The notes: generated by a model from the letters alone, not told the origin. A stretch of DNA of 64,000 nucleotides from Acidobacteriota bacterium (GCA_016184105.1 JACPDI010000008.1:1-64000), one strand, 5' to 3'; counted from the first letter of the stretch, positions 7,221-17,554 are shown. Numbers and translations are program-made.

Positions 7221-8528
7221 CTACTTCGCGAACAGGTAGTCCGCTGCCAGATGCGCCAGGGCGCGCACGCCGGTGACGAGCGCCGACTCCTCCACGAAGA
7301 ACCTCGGCGAGTGGTTGGGCGCCGCCTTCCCGACCTCCGCCGGCGGCGTGATGCCCAGCATGATGAAGAGCCCGGGCACCTCGCGCTGGAAGTAGCTGAA
7401 GTCCTCGGCAACCGTGTTCTTCGGCAGTTCCATCAGCTGCCGGCCGGCGACGCGCCGGAGCGTGGGGAGCATCCGCGAAGTGAGCCGCGGATCGTTCACG
7501 GTCTCGGGATACCCGGTATCGATCCGCACGGATGCGGTGGCCCCGGTCGCTTCGGCGATCCGTTCGGCCGTCCTGGCGATTCGCGCATGGATGTCCTTGC
7601 GCATGTTCGCGTCGAAGGTCCGAATCGTCCCGACGAGCCGCGCCGAGTCAGGGATGATGTTGTTGCGGGTGCCCGCCTCGAACTGCCCCACCGTCACGAT
7701 GGCGGGCTGGTCGGTGATGTCGACCTGGCGGCTCACGATCGTCTGCAGGCCCAGCACGATCTGTGAAGCCACCACGATCGGATCGATGCCGGACCACGGG
7801 TTCGCGCCGTGCGTCTGCCGGCCGCGCACGACGACTTCGAACGAATCGACCGCCGCGAGCATCGGCCCGCTGCGCCACCCGATCGTGCCGGCCGGGACGT
7901 TCGCGAAGACGTGCAGGCCGAAGATCGCGTCCACGGCGGGCTGCTTCAGCACCCCCTCCTTGACCATCAGCTCGGCCCCGGCCGGCTCCTCGTCGCGCGG
8001 CGCCCCTTCCTCGGCGGGCTGGAACACGAAGGTGACGGTGCCCGGGAGCTGCGGCTTCATGTCGGTCAGCACTTTCGCCGTCGCCAGCAAGATGGCCATG
8101 TGCGCGTCGTGACCGCACGCGTGCATCACGCCGACCGCCTTGCCTTCGTATTCACTCTTCGCGCGGCTGGCAAACGGGACGTCCACCTCCTCCACGACCG
8201 GCAGGCCGTCCATGTCCGATCGAAGCGCGACCGCCGGCCCGGGCCTCACCCCCTGCAGCACCGCGACGACGCCGTGGCGCGCGACGCCGGTCTTTGGCTC
8301 GAGGCCGAAGCTGCGGAGTGTGTCCGCCACGAACTTCGCCGTCTCGCCTTCTCGGTTCGACAGCTCGGGATGCTGGTGCAGGTGCCGTCGCCAGGCGAGC
8401 AGGTCCTGCTCGATGGCGGCGGCGCGCCGGTCGATCTCGGCGGCGAGCGGCGAGGCCGCCATCGCCGGTTGCGCGACTGACGGAGTGACAGCAGACAACA
8501 GGGCGGCGATCGCGAGAAACAGTCTCAT
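7221..8528 (-). CDS. Secreted M20-family amidohydrolase/carboxypeptidase
   Basis: A 435-residue zinc amidohydrolase with an N-terminal signal peptide (MRLFLAIAALLSAVTPSVAQ). Metal and catalytic motifs are present: ALRSDMDGLP, HACGHDAHMA, QPAEEG with the general-base Glu, GLHVFANVPAG, and the dimerisation domain with GRQTHGANPW. The late EDFSYF segment carries the last His/Glu region of the family. It belongs to the hippurate/indole-acetyl amino acid hydrolase group and should cleave N-acyl amino acids or peptides in the periplasm. It is divergent from the ferredoxin-like gene at 8597. Confidence 0.9.
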   Translation of the reverse strand: MRLFLAIAALLSAVTPSVAQPAMAASPLAAEIDRRAAAIEQDLLAWRRHLHQHPELSNREGETAKFVADTLRSFGLEPKTGVARHGVVAVLQGVRPGPAVALRSDMDGLPVVEEVDVPFASRAKSEYEGKAVGVMHACGHDAHMAILLATAKVLTDMKPQLPGTVTFVFQPAEEGAPRDEEPAGAELMVKEGVLKQPAVDAIFGLHVFANVPAGTIGWRSGPMLAAVDSFEVVVRGRQTHGANPWSGIDPIVVASQIVLGLQTIVSRQVDITDQPAIVTVGQFEAGTRNNIIPDSARLVGTIRTFDANMRKDIHARIARTAERIAEATGATASVRIDTGYPETVNDPRLTSRMLPTLRRVAGRQLMELPKNTVAEDFSYFQREVPGLFIMLGITPPAEVGKAAPNHSPRFFVEESALVTGVRALAHLAADYLFAK

Positions 8529-8596
8529 GCGGACTACTCTAGCCGAGTAGCCGGCCGGCCGGGAAGGCGATAGGATGAGCGCATCCCGAGGCCGTC

Positions 8597-9721
8597 ATGG
8601 CACCCGAAGATGTCTTCCGTCGTCTCCAGCAGCATCTCGACCGCATGCCGGTCGGTTTTCCGGCGACGAAGTCCGGCGTCGAAATCAGAATCCTGCAGCG
8701 GCTCTTCACCGTGGAGGAGGCCGGGATCGCGCTGGAGTTGAGCGCGGTTCCCGAGCCGGTCCCCGTGATTCACAGGCGCCTGCGCCGCGCCATGCCGCGT
8801 GAGGCGCTCGCGCGAGCGCTCGATCGCATGGCCGAACGCGGGCTGATCGAGCGCGTCGGCGGCAAGCGCGCCCCGAAGTACGGCAAGTCGCTGCTGGCCG
8901 TGGGGATGTACGAACGGCAGCTGACGCGGTTGACGCCGGAGCTGCAGCGCGATCTGGACGACTACATGGCCGAGGCGTTCGGCCGCGCGTTCCATGGAGG
9001 CGGGATCCCGCAGCTTCGCACGGTTCCGGTCAACCAGGCGATCGCTCCGCCTCTCAGTGTCGGAACGTACGACGACATCCGGTCCTTCGTCGCCGCCTTC
9101 GACGGTCCGTTCGCGGTCATGGACTGCATCTGCCGGAATGGCCATGACCTGTTGAACGAGCCCTGCCGCCAGACGACGGCGCGGCAGACCTGCCTGACGT
9201 TCGGCCCGGCGGCGCGCGCGATGGTCCGCGAGGGGGCGGCACATTACATCGATCGCGAGGGCGTGCTGAGCGTGCTGGACGAGGCGGACCGCGAAGGTCT
9301 CGTGCTGCAGCCGCAGAACACGCAATCCCCGTTGTTTATCTGCTGCTGCTGCGGGTGCTGCTGCGGCGTGCTGAAGTCGGCGCGGCAGCTGCCCGAGCCC
9401 GCGCGGCATTTCAGCACGAATCACCTGGCCGACGTGAACCCCGATATCTGCGAGGCGTGCGGCACGTGCCAGGGGCGGTGCCAGATGGACGCGGTCAGCT
9501 TCGAGACCGGCGCCGCCGCGGTGCTGGAAGCGCGCTGCATCGGATGCGGGCTGTGCGTCACCACCTGCCCCTCCGGCGCCATGACCCTGGTCCGCAGGCC
9601 GGGCAACCGCACGCCGCCCGCGGATACGCCGGCGCTTTACACGGCCATCTTCATCGAGCGCTTCGGCAAGTTTGGCGCCGCGGTGGCGGCAGGCAGGCAC
9701 CTGCTCGGGATGAAGGTCTAG
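8597..9721 (+). CDS. 4Fe-4S protein with Cys-rich middle motif and two C-terminal clusters
   Basis: A 374-residue cytoplasmic protein. The N-terminal ~110 residues look like winged-helix segments (RALARALDRMAERGLIERVG). The middle part has CICRNGHDLLNEPCRQTTARQTC and then ICCCCGCCCGVLKSAR, a block with seven cysteines in eight positions. The end holds a ferredoxin pair: CEACGTCQGRCQMDAV and CIGCGLCVTTCPSGAM, each binding one 4Fe-4S cluster. Proteins of this layout occur widely in anaerobes and Acidobacteriota as uncharacterised electron carriers. It converges with the cystathionine beta-synthase gene one base away. Confidence 0.75.
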   Translation: MAPEDVFRRLQQHLDRMPVGFPATKSGVEIRILQRLFTVEEAGIALELSAVPEPVPVIHRRLRRAMPREALARALDRMAERGLIERVGGKRAPKYGKSLLAVGMYERQLTRLTPELQRDLDDYMAEAFGRAFHGGGIPQLRTVPVNQAIAPPLSVGTYDDIRSFVAAFDGPFAVMDCICRNGHDLLNEPCRQTTARQTCLTFGPAARAMVREGAAHYIDREGVLSVLDEADREGLVLQPQNTQSPLFICCCCGCCCGVLKSARQLPEPARHFSTNHLADVNPDICEACGTCQGRCQMDAVSFETGAAAVLEARCIGCGLCVTTCPSGAMTLVRRPGNRTPPADTPALYTAIFIERFGKFGAAVAAGRHLLGMKV

Positions 9722-9722
9722 C

Positions 9723-11096
9723 TCACGCGAGCGCCCGGATGATGTCCGAGCGCGTGATGATATAGGTCTTGTCGGTCTTGAAGTCCCGCACCAGGACGGC
9801 CGGGCTCTCGGGTGTCACCATGGTGGCGAGCACTTCCACCGGCGTCGAGATATCGACGAACGGAAACGCGGGCTGCATGATCGACTCGACGGGCTCGCTT
9901 CGGACCGCCGGGTTCCGCGTGATCTCGGCGAAGAGGTGCGCTTCATCGAGCGAGCCGGCCAGCCGGTCGTCACGCGTGATCGAGATCTGCGAGAAGTCGT
10001 GCTCGCTCATCATGCGCACCGCGTTCGACACCGGCTCGCGCGACTCCACCGAGAACAGCTCGCCGGACACGCCGCAGGCCACCAGCTCGCGCGCCGTGAG
10101 GCCGGTCTTTTCGATGAAGCCCTTCTGGCGCATCCAGTCGTCGTTGAACATCTTCCCCAGGTAGCGCGACCCATGGTCATGGAAGATGACCACGACGACA
10201 TCGCCTTTCGTGAGGCCGTCTTTCAACTGGAGCAGGCCGGCCATCGCGGCACCCGCCGAATTGCCCGCGAAGATGCCTTCCTCGCGCGCGATTCGGCGCG
10301 TCATCACCGCCGCATCCTTGTCCGTCACCTTCTCGAAGCGGTCGATGACGCTGAAGTCCACGTTCTGCGGCAGGAAGTCCTCCCCGATCCCTTCGGTGAT
10401 GTAGGGGTAGATCTCGTGCTTGTCGAAGACGCCGGTCTCCTTGTACTTCTTGAAGACCGATCCGTACGTGTCAATCCCCCACACCTTGACGGCCGCGTTG
10501 CGCTCCTTGAGGTAGCGCGCAACGCCGGTCACCGTGCCGCCCGTGCCGACCCCCACCACCAGGTGCGTGATGCGGCCGTCGGTCTGGTCCCAGATCTCGG
10601 GTCCGGTCTGCTCGTAGTGCGCCTGCTGGTTCGACAGGTTGTCGTACTGGTTCGCCTTCCACGCGCCGGGCACTTCCTGCGCGAGGCGCGACGACACGGA
10701 ATAATACGACCGCGGGTCTTCCGGATCGACGTTGGTCGGGCACACGATGACCTCGGCGCCGAATGCCTTCAGCGCATCGATCTTCTCCTTCGACTGCTTG
10801 TCGGTCGTGGTAAAGATGCACTTGTAGCCCTTGACCACCGCGACGATGGCGAGCCCCATACCCGTGTTGCCGGACGTCCCCTCGATGATGGTGCCGCCCT
10901 TCTTGAGCAGACCGGCACGCTCGGCGTCCTCGATCATCTTGACCGCCATCCGGTCCTTGATCGAGTTGCCCGGGTTGAACGTCTCGAGCTTGACGAGCAC
11001 CTCGGCGTCAATCAGGCCGCGCGTCAGCCGGTTGATGCGCACCATCGGGGTGTCCCCGATGGCGTCGAGGATGGTGTCGCAGATCTTTTTCCGCAC
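9723..11096 (-). CDS. Cystathionine beta-synthase with C-terminal CBS pair
   Basis: A 457-residue PLP enzyme. The catalytic domain (1-~330) shows ILDAIGDTPMVRINRL, NPGNSIKDRMA with the PLP lysine, EGTSGNTGMGLA, GVGTGGTVTGVARYLKE and GIFAGNSAGAA. The C-terminal ~120 residues form two CBS motifs (ending ITRSDIIRALA), the regulatory part of the family. It condenses serine (or O-acetylserine) with homocysteine or sulfide. The start is GTG 11096; a longer frame upstream has a non-family, Arg-rich extension. It complements the cystathionine gamma-synthase-type enzyme at 56908. Confidence 0.88.
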   Translation of the reverse strand: MRKKICDTILDAIGDTPMVRINRLTRGLIDAEVLVKLETFNPGNSIKDRMAVKMIEDAERAGLLKKGGTIIEGTSGNTGMGLAIVAVVKGYKCIFTTTDKQSKEKIDALKAFGAEVIVCPTNVDPEDPRSYYSVSSRLAQEVPGAWKANQYDNLSNQQAHYEQTGPEIWDQTDGRITHLVVGVGTGGTVTGVARYLKERNAAVKVWGIDTYGSVFKKYKETGVFDKHEIYPYITEGIGEDFLPQNVDFSVIDRFEKVTDKDAAVMTRRIAREEGIFAGNSAGAAMAGLLQLKDGLTKGDVVVVIFHDHGSRYLGKMFNDDWMRQKGFIEKTGLTARELVACGVSGELFSVESREPVSNAVRMMSEHDFSQISITRDDRLAGSLDEAHLFAEITRNPAVRSEPVESIMQPAFPFVDISTPVEVLATMVTPESPAVLVRDFKTDKTYIITRSDIIRALA

Positions 11097-11191
11097 AGAG
11101 CATGGATCATACCCGGAAGCGGGGCCACCGGCACAGGCGGTAGCGGGGCTGCCGAGGGCCGTCGAGCTGCCATGAGCGGGGCGGACACTCC

Positions 11192-12004
11192 ATGGTGAGG
11201 CACGCGGCGCTGTTTGCCGGTCTCGTGCTCCTGCTCCTCGCGCTGGCGTGGGTATTCCAGCGGCGAATGATCTACTTCCCCCTCGGCGACGTGCCACCTC
11301 CCGGCCGGACGGGGCTCCGCAACGTCGAGGAGGTGACGTTCGAGACCGACGACGGCGTCAGGCTGAACGCCTGGTTCGTGCCTCCGGCGACGGAGGGCAA
11401 CGACCTGGCGGTCATCGTCTTCAACGGCAACGCGGGCAATCGCGCCTATCGGGCCGAGCTGGCACTCCGGCTTACCCGGCACGGCATCGCCACGCTCCTG
11501 TTCGACTATCGCGGCTATGGAGGAAATGCCGGGCTGCCGACCGAGGCAGGACTGGTGCGCGACGGGCGAGCGGCGCGCGCGTATCTCGCATCCCGCGCTG
11601 ACGTGAATCAGGATGGGATCGTGTACTTTGGCGAGTCGCTCGGCGCCGCGGTGGCGGTGAATCTCGCGCTCGAGCACGCGCCCCGGGCGCTGATCCTGCG
11701 TTCTCCCTTCACGTCGCTGGCAGACGTCGCGGCGCACCACTATCCGTTCCTTCCCGTGCGGTGGCTGCTTCGCGATCGCTTCCCGTCTCTCGACCGCATC
11801 TCGCAGGTGCGCTGTCCCGTGCTTGTGATCACCGCCGAACGTGACAGCATCGTGCCGGCCAAGCAGAGCCGGCGGCTGTACGAGGCGGCCCAGGACCCGA
11901 AGCGGCTGCTCGTCGTGCCGGGCACGGATCACAACGATGACGAGCTGGTCGCAGGACAGCGGATGATTCGCGCCATCCTGGACTTTCTCGACGCGTCTAC
12001 TTGA
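11192..12004 (+). CDS. Membrane-anchored alpha/beta hydrolase (BEM46/ABHD13-like)
   Basis: A 270-residue serine hydrolase with one N-terminal membrane helix (residues ~4-24) followed by RRMIYFPLGDVPPPG, typical of this group. The nucleophile elbow is YFGESLGAAVA, the acid lies in VITAERDSIVP and the histidine in PGTDHNDD. HGIATLLFDYRGYGGNAG precedes the nucleophile as expected. The active domain should lie in the periplasm or at the membrane face; the substrate is unknown. It is divergent from the cystathionine beta-synthase gene (95 bases) and overlaps the end of the convergent GH31 gene by eight bases. Confidence 0.85.
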   Translation: MVRHAALFAGLVLLLLALAWVFQRRMIYFPLGDVPPPGRTGLRNVEEVTFETDDGVRLNAWFVPPATEGNDLAVIVFNGNAGNRAYRAELALRLTRHGIATLLFDYRGYGGNAGLPTEAGLVRDGRAARAYLASRADVNQDGIVYFGESLGAAVAVNLALEHAPRALILRSPFTSLADVAAHHYPFLPVRWLLRDRFPSLDRISQVRCPVLVITAERDSIVPAKQSRRLYEAAQDPKRLLVVPGTDHNDDELVAGQRMIRAILDFLDAST

Positions 12005-14585
12005 GGCGCGCCAGCGCGCGCGCGGTTGCCTTCTGATCGACATCCATCGCGCGAATCTCCTCGCGCATCCGTGGGACGCGCGCCGCCAGGCTCTTCAACT
12101 CCTCCGCGGTGCTTCCCGGGTTGATCTCAATCCGCGACGGGGTTTGAACCGCTTCGACAAGGACGTCCGGCGCCCAGCCTTTGGGCCAGGTGTTATTCAA
12201 CTCCCGCATGGCGCCGCGCAGACGACGGATCGTGCCGATGTAGCCGCTGACGAGGGCGCGGTCGGCGGCCTCCGCAGCCGGTTTCACGACCAGCGTCACC
12301 GGCTCGGCGATCGGCGCACGAGGCACGGAGATGATGGTCGTCAGCGTCTCGCCGTCGTAGCGCCACGAGCCGACGCGCTCCCCTCGGGCGCCGAACGGCA
12401 CAACACGGTCGCCGACGACGACCGAGGCGGGCGGCGGCGCGCCAAACAGACGGACCTCGTACCCGCGCGAGTCCGGCATTCCCGGATAACGGCCTTGCGC
12501 AGGAAGGATCTCGATCCGGCGTGCGCCACTCGTGTCGGCCGCGTGCCGGACGGTCGTCCACGAGAACTCGTCCTCCTGGTATCCCAGCCCATCCCCTTCA
12601 TCGTCGTAAACCCGGGTGGAGCCGCCGGCGCCCGGGAAGATCGTCAGGATGAGCGGGTCGACCGGTTTCTCGCCGGTGTGCTGCATCTGCGGCTGCATGG
12701 GCACGATGGCGCCAGCCTTGACGTAGACGGGCACTTCTTCGAGCGTGAAGCGGCGCTCGAGACGCGCGGGCCCTTGAAGCTGCGCTCCCGTGTACCATTC
12801 GACCCACTCGCCGGGAGGAAGCCAGACATCCTTCTTCGCGAGCCCGCTCTCTGGATCAACCGGCGCCGCGATGGGCGCGACGATCATGCTCTCGCCGAAC
12901 AGGTACTCGCCCGTGAACTCGTAGGCTTCCGGCGCCTCCGGATAGTCGTAGTACAAGGGGCGGAGCGGCGACAACCCGGTGTCGTACGCCTGCCGTGACG
13001 CGGAATAGAGGTATGGAATCAGCGCGTAGCGCAGCACGAACGCGTCGCGCATCACCTTCGCGTTGTCGGCCGGGTACGCCCAGATGCGGCGTTCCGCCTG
13101 CGGGTTCTTGGTCGTGTGCGTGCGAAGGATCGGGCTGAACAGCCCGAACTGCACCCAGCGCGTGTACAGCTCGGCGTCCACCGGTCCCGGCATGTGCCCG
13201 CCGATGTCGTGGCTCCAGTAGCCGTAGCCCACATTCGCCGCCGTGGCGGTGAAGAACGGCTGGAACGCCAGCGAGTCCCACACGGACACCGTGTCCCCCG
13301 AGAAGCCGATCTGGTAGCGGTGATTTCCCAGCCCGCCCCACCGGTGATAGATGATGGGACGCCTGCCGCGGCGCTCCAGGTCGGACGTGTGGACGTAATT
13401 CAACCACCACGTAGGGTTGACCCCTTCCGTCCTGGTCTGGTGTTCCTGCTGCCAGTCGAGCCACCAGAAATCCACGCCCTGCTGCTCGTACGGGTGGTGG
13501 AGAATCTTGAAATAGTTCTCGGCGAATTTCTTGTTCGTGATGTCGAACCGAACGTATTGCCGCGTGGCCGGATCGATACCCATCGCGCGCGCCATCGCGG
13601 GATATTGCTCTTCGTGCGGCTGCACGCCTGAAGCGGGGTGGAGGTTGAGCGGCGTCTTCAGCCCTCGCTCGCCGCACCAGGCGAGAAATCCCGGCGGGTC
13701 CGGGAAGAGCGTGCGGTTCCACGTGTAGCCGGTCCATCCGAGGGTGTGCCCGGACTGATCTTTCCTGTTCTCCCACCACTTCGTTCCAAACGTCAGGTGC
13801 CAGTCCATGTCGATGACGAGGACGTCCAGCGGGACGTCGTGCGCCTCGAACTCCTCGACCAGGGCCTTGAGCTCGCGATCGGTGTAGCTCCAGTATCGCG
13901 ACCACCACGTGCCGAACGCGAAGCGCGGCGGCATCGGGATGCGGCCGGCGACGCGCGTGAAATCCTGGAGCGCCCGGCGGTACTCGTGGCCGTGCCCAAA
14001 GAAATACCAGTCCTGGCGAGCGCCGGGCGGTCGCTGGATCACCCACGGCCAGTCTGAATCGTCGAAGAGCGGCCGCGTGGAATCGTCAACCAGGGTCCAG
14101 CCGTCTCGAGAAATCAGTCCGGGCTCGAGGCTCGTCGCGCCTTTCACTCCGTCCAACGTGCGGGTGGTTCCGCGCAGGTTGCCCGTGTCCGCCATCCCAG
14201 GCTTCCACGCGACGCGCTTGCCTGCGACGTCCAGCTCGACGCCGAGATTCTCCGCGGTGAATCGTCCCGCGCCGCCGGACCGGTAGCGCAGCGTGAGACG
14301 TCCCGTGTCGACGGTCGTCCAGCCTTGCACCTTCGCGACCGTGAATGGAGGCGGTGGAAGGCGACGGTTCAGGAAGACAAGAGACGGGCGATCCTCGAAC
14401 GTACGGCTGGCTGACCATTCCATCCGCACGAGTTGCGGCGTGAGCACGGTGAAGCGCGCGTTCCCCACGACGACAATAGCCTTCGGATCCGCAACCGGAT
14501 CGGTCTGGTCGGCCAGCGCAACTGGGGGGACGCACAGCAGGACGATGGCGCCTGCCAGGGCACGTAGCGCACTTGGCGTCGGCAT
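11997..14585 (-). CDS. Secreted glycoside hydrolase family 31 (alpha-glucosidase/xylosidase type)
   Basis: An 862-residue exported enzyme with a signal peptide ending near VALADQ. It has the GH31 layout: N-terminal beta-sandwich, TIM barrel starting at PPRFAFGTWWSRYWSY, and C-terminal beta domains with a DUF5110-like part. The barrel shows LDVLVIDMDWH, the nucleophile segment FWWLDWQQE and the acid/base segment GFSGDTVSVWDSL; WSHDIGGH follows. It should release alpha-linked glucose or xylose outside the cytoplasm. A helical extension of ~90 residues follows at the end. Two glycosyltransferase-like genes lie immediately upstream on the same strand. Confidence 0.9.
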   Translation of the reverse strand: MPTPSALRALAGAIVLLCVPPVALADQTDPVADPKAIVVVGNARFTVLTPQLVRMEWSASRTFEDRPSLVFLNRRLPPPPFTVAKVQGWTTVDTGRLTLRYRSGGAGRFTAENLGVELDVAGKRVAWKPGMADTGNLRGTTRTLDGVKGATSLEPGLISRDGWTLVDDSTRPLFDDSDWPWVIQRPPGARQDWYFFGHGHEYRRALQDFTRVAGRIPMPPRFAFGTWWSRYWSYTDRELKALVEEFEAHDVPLDVLVIDMDWHLTFGTKWWENRKDQSGHTLGWTGYTWNRTLFPDPPGFLAWCGERGLKTPLNLHPASGVQPHEEQYPAMARAMGIDPATRQYVRFDITNKKFAENYFKILHHPYEQQGVDFWWLDWQQEHQTRTEGVNPTWWLNYVHTSDLERRGRRPIIYHRWGGLGNHRYQIGFSGDTVSVWDSLAFQPFFTATAANVGYGYWSHDIGGHMPGPVDAELYTRWVQFGLFSPILRTHTTKNPQAERRIWAYPADNAKVMRDAFVLRYALIPYLYSASRQAYDTGLSPLRPLYYDYPEAPEAYEFTGEYLFGESMIVAPIAAPVDPESGLAKKDVWLPPGEWVEWYTGAQLQGPARLERRFTLEEVPVYVKAGAIVPMQPQMQHTGEKPVDPLILTIFPGAGGSTRVYDDEGDGLGYQEDEFSWTTVRHAADTSGARRIEILPAQGRYPGMPDSRGYEVRLFGAPPPASVVVGDRVVPFGARGERVGSWRYDGETLTTIISVPRAPIAEPVTLVVKPAAEAADRALVSGYIGTIRRLRGAMRELNNTWPKGWAPDVLVEAVQTPSRIEINPGSTAEELKSLAARVPRMREEIRAMDVDQKATARALARLK

Positions 14586-14594
14586 GCGCCCATT

Positions 14595-16196
14595 CTACGG
14601 CCGGCGCCGGACGTAGAGCTCGAACTCCGGCCCGGCGCGTCTGATTCCTTCCAGCCCTGAAAGCGGAACGTAGAACGCGTCCTGCTGATCGTAGATGCGC
14701 TTCACCGTCGGATCCGATACGGTCGGGAACCTCCGCGCGAGCACGTAGCGTTCGTGGAGCAGGCGCTCGACCGACGGATGAACCCCGCTGTAGACGACCA
14801 GCGGCGAGCGCTGGACCAGAATCCAGTCCGGCTCGTCTGGTCGGAAGCGTCCGCTTATCGAGTCGAACCGCACGGAGCGGAGATCGGTCCGGCGTCGCCC
14901 GATATCGAGCGGCACGTGTCCGTAACTCTCGCCCGTCTGATAGATGAGGCTGCCGGGCGGAAGAATCTCGTTCAGCGCCCGGCCGGTTATCTCGCGGTTG
15001 TCAGGCCTGGCGAGCAGCCGATCGAGCAGAACGCTCTTGTACGCCGTCGGCGCGAGCATCAGCAGGGTCGCAGTCACCATTGCGCCACGGCGCCGCGCGG
15101 GCGACACGTTTCGCGTGGCCCAGCGTACGCCCTGCACGGTCAGCCAGGCCGCGGCGAGGCACAGGAACGGCACGACCGGCAGGATGTACCGGGCGAACAC
15201 ACCGAGCCCACGGCCGGCAACGATGTAATACGTGATCGGAAACGCCACGACGACGGCCGCTTGCCGAAAGCGGGTGACCAGCAACAGGAACGTCCCGGCG
15301 ACGCCCGCGAGGAACATCGGCCAGCCCACGGCCGCCGGCAAGACCACACTGGCGTAGTACCACCATCCACGGCCCAGCACAATCGAATGCCCGGACAGGA
15401 ACATCGACTGTGTGGCGGTCAACGCGCGGACCACGCGCGGCCAGTCGATCAGGACGTACGGAGACGTGGCGAACAGCGCGAGCGGAAAGGCGCACGCGAA
15501 CAGGACGAGCGCCAGCACGTTCCTTCCGATCGCTCGCGTGCCGTCGGCCCGCTCTTCGTGCAGCCGCTGGGCGGCCGCGACGGCAAACGTAACGCACACG
15601 AGCACCGCGTTGTACTTCGCCGAGGTCGCGAGGCCGGCCGCGAGGCCCGCAAGCACCGCGCGCCGCGCGCCCCCTGACTGGCGCCAGTTCAGGATCGCGA
15701 GGACTGCAAGCATCACCAGCGCGGTCATGGTCACATCGGTCACGCCGAAGTGCGAGTCCCTCACGTGGAGGAAGGCCACCGCCAGGAAGGAGGCCGCCAC
15801 GAGGCCAACCGTGCTGTCGAAAGCACGGCGGCCGATCCCATACGTCCACCACACCGCCAGCACGCCCATCAGGGCCGACAGGCCGCGGGAAATGCACAGG
15901 AAGGGTGAAATGTCGATCCGCCGGCTTTCGGCGAACGCCGCGAGCGTCGGGTACCCGCCGAACGGACGGGTCGCCAGAAAGTACAACGCGTACATCAGGG
16001 CCACCGTGTACGCGAATAGCGTCGGCCACTCGAGATACGGAGGGCGAAGGTTGCCCGACAGGAAGCCCACCGCGGGACCCGCAATCTGGGGTTCGTCCGG
16101 GCGAGCGCCCACGTGCGGGAGGCCGAACCCGATGCCCCAGATCCGCACCGCGGCAGCCGCGAGGACGACGAGCGCCAGCCGCCGGCCTTCGCGCAT
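14595..16196 (-). CDS. Polytopic glycosyltransferase, GT39/ArnT-like
   Basis: A 533-residue membrane protein with 10-12 predicted helices and an N-terminal loop carrying an acidic pair after helix 1 (PHVGARPDEPQ), the site used by GT-C enzymes to bind polyprenyl-phosphate sugars. A soluble C-terminal domain of ~150 residues follows. It probably transfers a sugar from a lipid carrier to a protein or glycan at the outer face of the inner membrane. ATG 16196 overlaps the stop of the upstream gene by one base (TGATG), so the two are translationally coupled. Confidence 0.75.
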   Translation of the reverse strand: MREGRRLALVVLAAAAVRIWGIGFGLPHVGARPDEPQIAGPAVGFLSGNLRPPYLEWPTLFAYTVALMYALYFLATRPFGGYPTLAAFAESRRIDISPFLCISRGLSALMGVLAVWWTYGIGRRAFDSTVGLVAASFLAVAFLHVRDSHFGVTDVTMTALVMLAVLAILNWRQSGGARRAVLAGLAAGLATSAKYNAVLVCVTFAVAAAQRLHEERADGTRAIGRNVLALVLFACAFPLALFATSPYVLIDWPRVVRALTATQSMFLSGHSIVLGRGWWYYASVVLPAAVGWPMFLAGVAGTFLLLVTRFRQAAVVVAFPITYYIVAGRGLGVFARYILPVVPFLCLAAAWLTVQGVRWATRNVSPARRRGAMVTATLLMLAPTAYKSVLLDRLLARPDNREITGRALNEILPPGSLIYQTGESYGHVPLDIGRRRTDLRSVRFDSISGRFRPDEPDWILVQRSPLVVYSGVHPSVERLLHERYVLARRFPTVSDPTVKRIYDQQDAFYVPLSGLEGIRRAGPEFELYVRRRP

Positions 16197-17554
16197 CAGC
16201 GGTCCGCCACCCTGCGGTAGACGACGCCGCCATCTGCCGTGATGATGGCGTACCAGGAAGACGTGCGCTCGATGCGGCCGCCGAGGATCTTGAACACGAA
16301 CTCCGCATCGCCCGTAGGCGGGAGCGCGAAAGCCGTGCGGACCTGGCGCAGGGGCTGGCGCGAGGCCGCAATCCTGCGCGAGGCGCCGACAATCACTTCG
16401 TACTCCGGCATCCTCGAGGATCGCGCCGCGACCCGGGCGGGCGTGGCCCAGAGCGCAGCCGCGAGCGCGGCAGCGCCCAGCAGCGCCGCGCCCCGCCGCG
16501 AGCGCGCCAGCGTCGTGACGCCCAGCACGGCGGTCAGCCCGGCGGCGGGCATCAACGGGAGGTAATAGTACGCATCGAGCTCCGCAAGAAAGAACGCATA
16601 GCCGGCGATTGCCGCCAGCTGTGGCACGAGCGTGATCGCCAGCACCGTCCAGTCGCGGCGGTAGCGAATCGCGACGCCGATCCCGCACGCCAGCAGCGTC
16701 CATCCAACGGCCTCGAGCGAGGGACTCCACGGAGAGGCCTGCAGGTATTGCACCGCGGCCAGATACCCGTCGACACTCGCCATCACCCGCGGGCCTTCGC
16801 GTCCGGAAAGGATCTGCCCCACGCTTCCCGACACGGCGCCCATCGCGCTGTCGCGGAACCCCCGGGAAGCCTGGTGGATCACGTACGGCAGTTGCAGGAG
16901 CGCAACGGCCGCGACAATCGCCAGCGCGTTGCGGCCAACGGCGCGGCGGTCTCCACGGGCACGCGCGTCGAACAGGATCGCGGCAAAGACACCGGCCGTC
17001 ACGAAAACCGCACCGGTGTAGGCGTGGATCGCGCTCCACGCCACGGCCGCCGTCAGGCCGGCAGCCGCCGGCGAGCGGCGAGGCACGTCGAGCAGCACGA
17101 GTGCCATCGCGACCTTCGCGAGGGTCGCGCCGATCACGGGATTCCAGATGACGGCTGCGAAGCTGAGGTCGAACGGTGAAGTGACGATCAGCACGATGGT
17201 CGCCAGGGCCGTCCATGGCGATCGGAAGCGTCGCCAGATGGCGACCAGGAGCAACGTGTCGGCGGCCGTTCCCAGGATCGCCTGGCCGATGCCGCCCGCA
17301 TGCGGCAGGTTGTCAGCCCATGGCCCCACCGTCACGCGAACGAACCACAGAATCCAGTAGAAGGCGGGCCCGATCGTGTAGCCCCCGACGTGCGTGGCTG
17401 GCCCGACGAGCGGCAGGCTCGTGAATGGACCGAGCGCGATCCCCCAGTCACGCACCTGGTCGCGCTGCAACGGAAAGTCCGATGCGACGCCCCACACGCG
17501 CGTCGTCAGCGTGCCGGCAAAAACGAGAAGCGCGACCCAGGACTGTATCCGCAA
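16196..17554 (-). CDS. Polytopic membrane protein, glycosyltransferase-39-like
   Basis: A 452-residue protein with about ten helices and a periplasmic C-terminal domain of ~70 residues. The loop after helix 1 ([15 protein letters not shown]) carries the acidic residue expected of GT-C enzymes, and the general layout resembles PMT/ArnT-type transferases. The start is TTG 17554; no better in-frame start exists near the first helix. It lies 30 bases from the divergent microcompartment gene, so both promoters share a very short region. Coupling to the next GT39-like gene suggests a joint role in glycosylation or cell-surface polysaccharide assembly. Confidence 0.6.
   Translation of the reverse strand: MRIQSWVALLVFAGTLTTRVWGVASDFPLQRDQVRDWGIALGPFTSLPLVGPATHVGGYTIGPAFYWILWFVRVTVGPWADNLPHAGGIGQAILGTAADTLLLVAIWRRFRSPWTALATIVLIVTSPFDLSFAAVIWNPVIGATLAKVAMALVLLDVPRRSPAAAGLTAAVAWSAIHAYTGAVFVTAGVFAAILFDARARGDRRAVGRNALAIVAAVALLQLPYVIHQASRGFRDSAMGAVSGSVGQILSGREGPRVMASVDGYLAAVQYLQASPWSPSLEAVGWTLLACGIGVAIRYRRDWTVLAITLVPQLAAIAGYAFFLAELDAYYYLPLMPAAGLTAVLGVTTLARSRRGAALLGAAALAAALWATPARVAARSSRMPEYEVIVGASRRIAASRQPLRQVRTAFALPPTGDAEFVFKILGGRIERTSSWYAIITADGGVVYRRVADR

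Noticed and set aside
8597-9721. A frameshift artefact producing the CCCCGCCCG block
   Set aside because: The frame continues into a normal ferredoxin domain, and Cys-rich blocks of this kind are known in related 4Fe-4S proteins.
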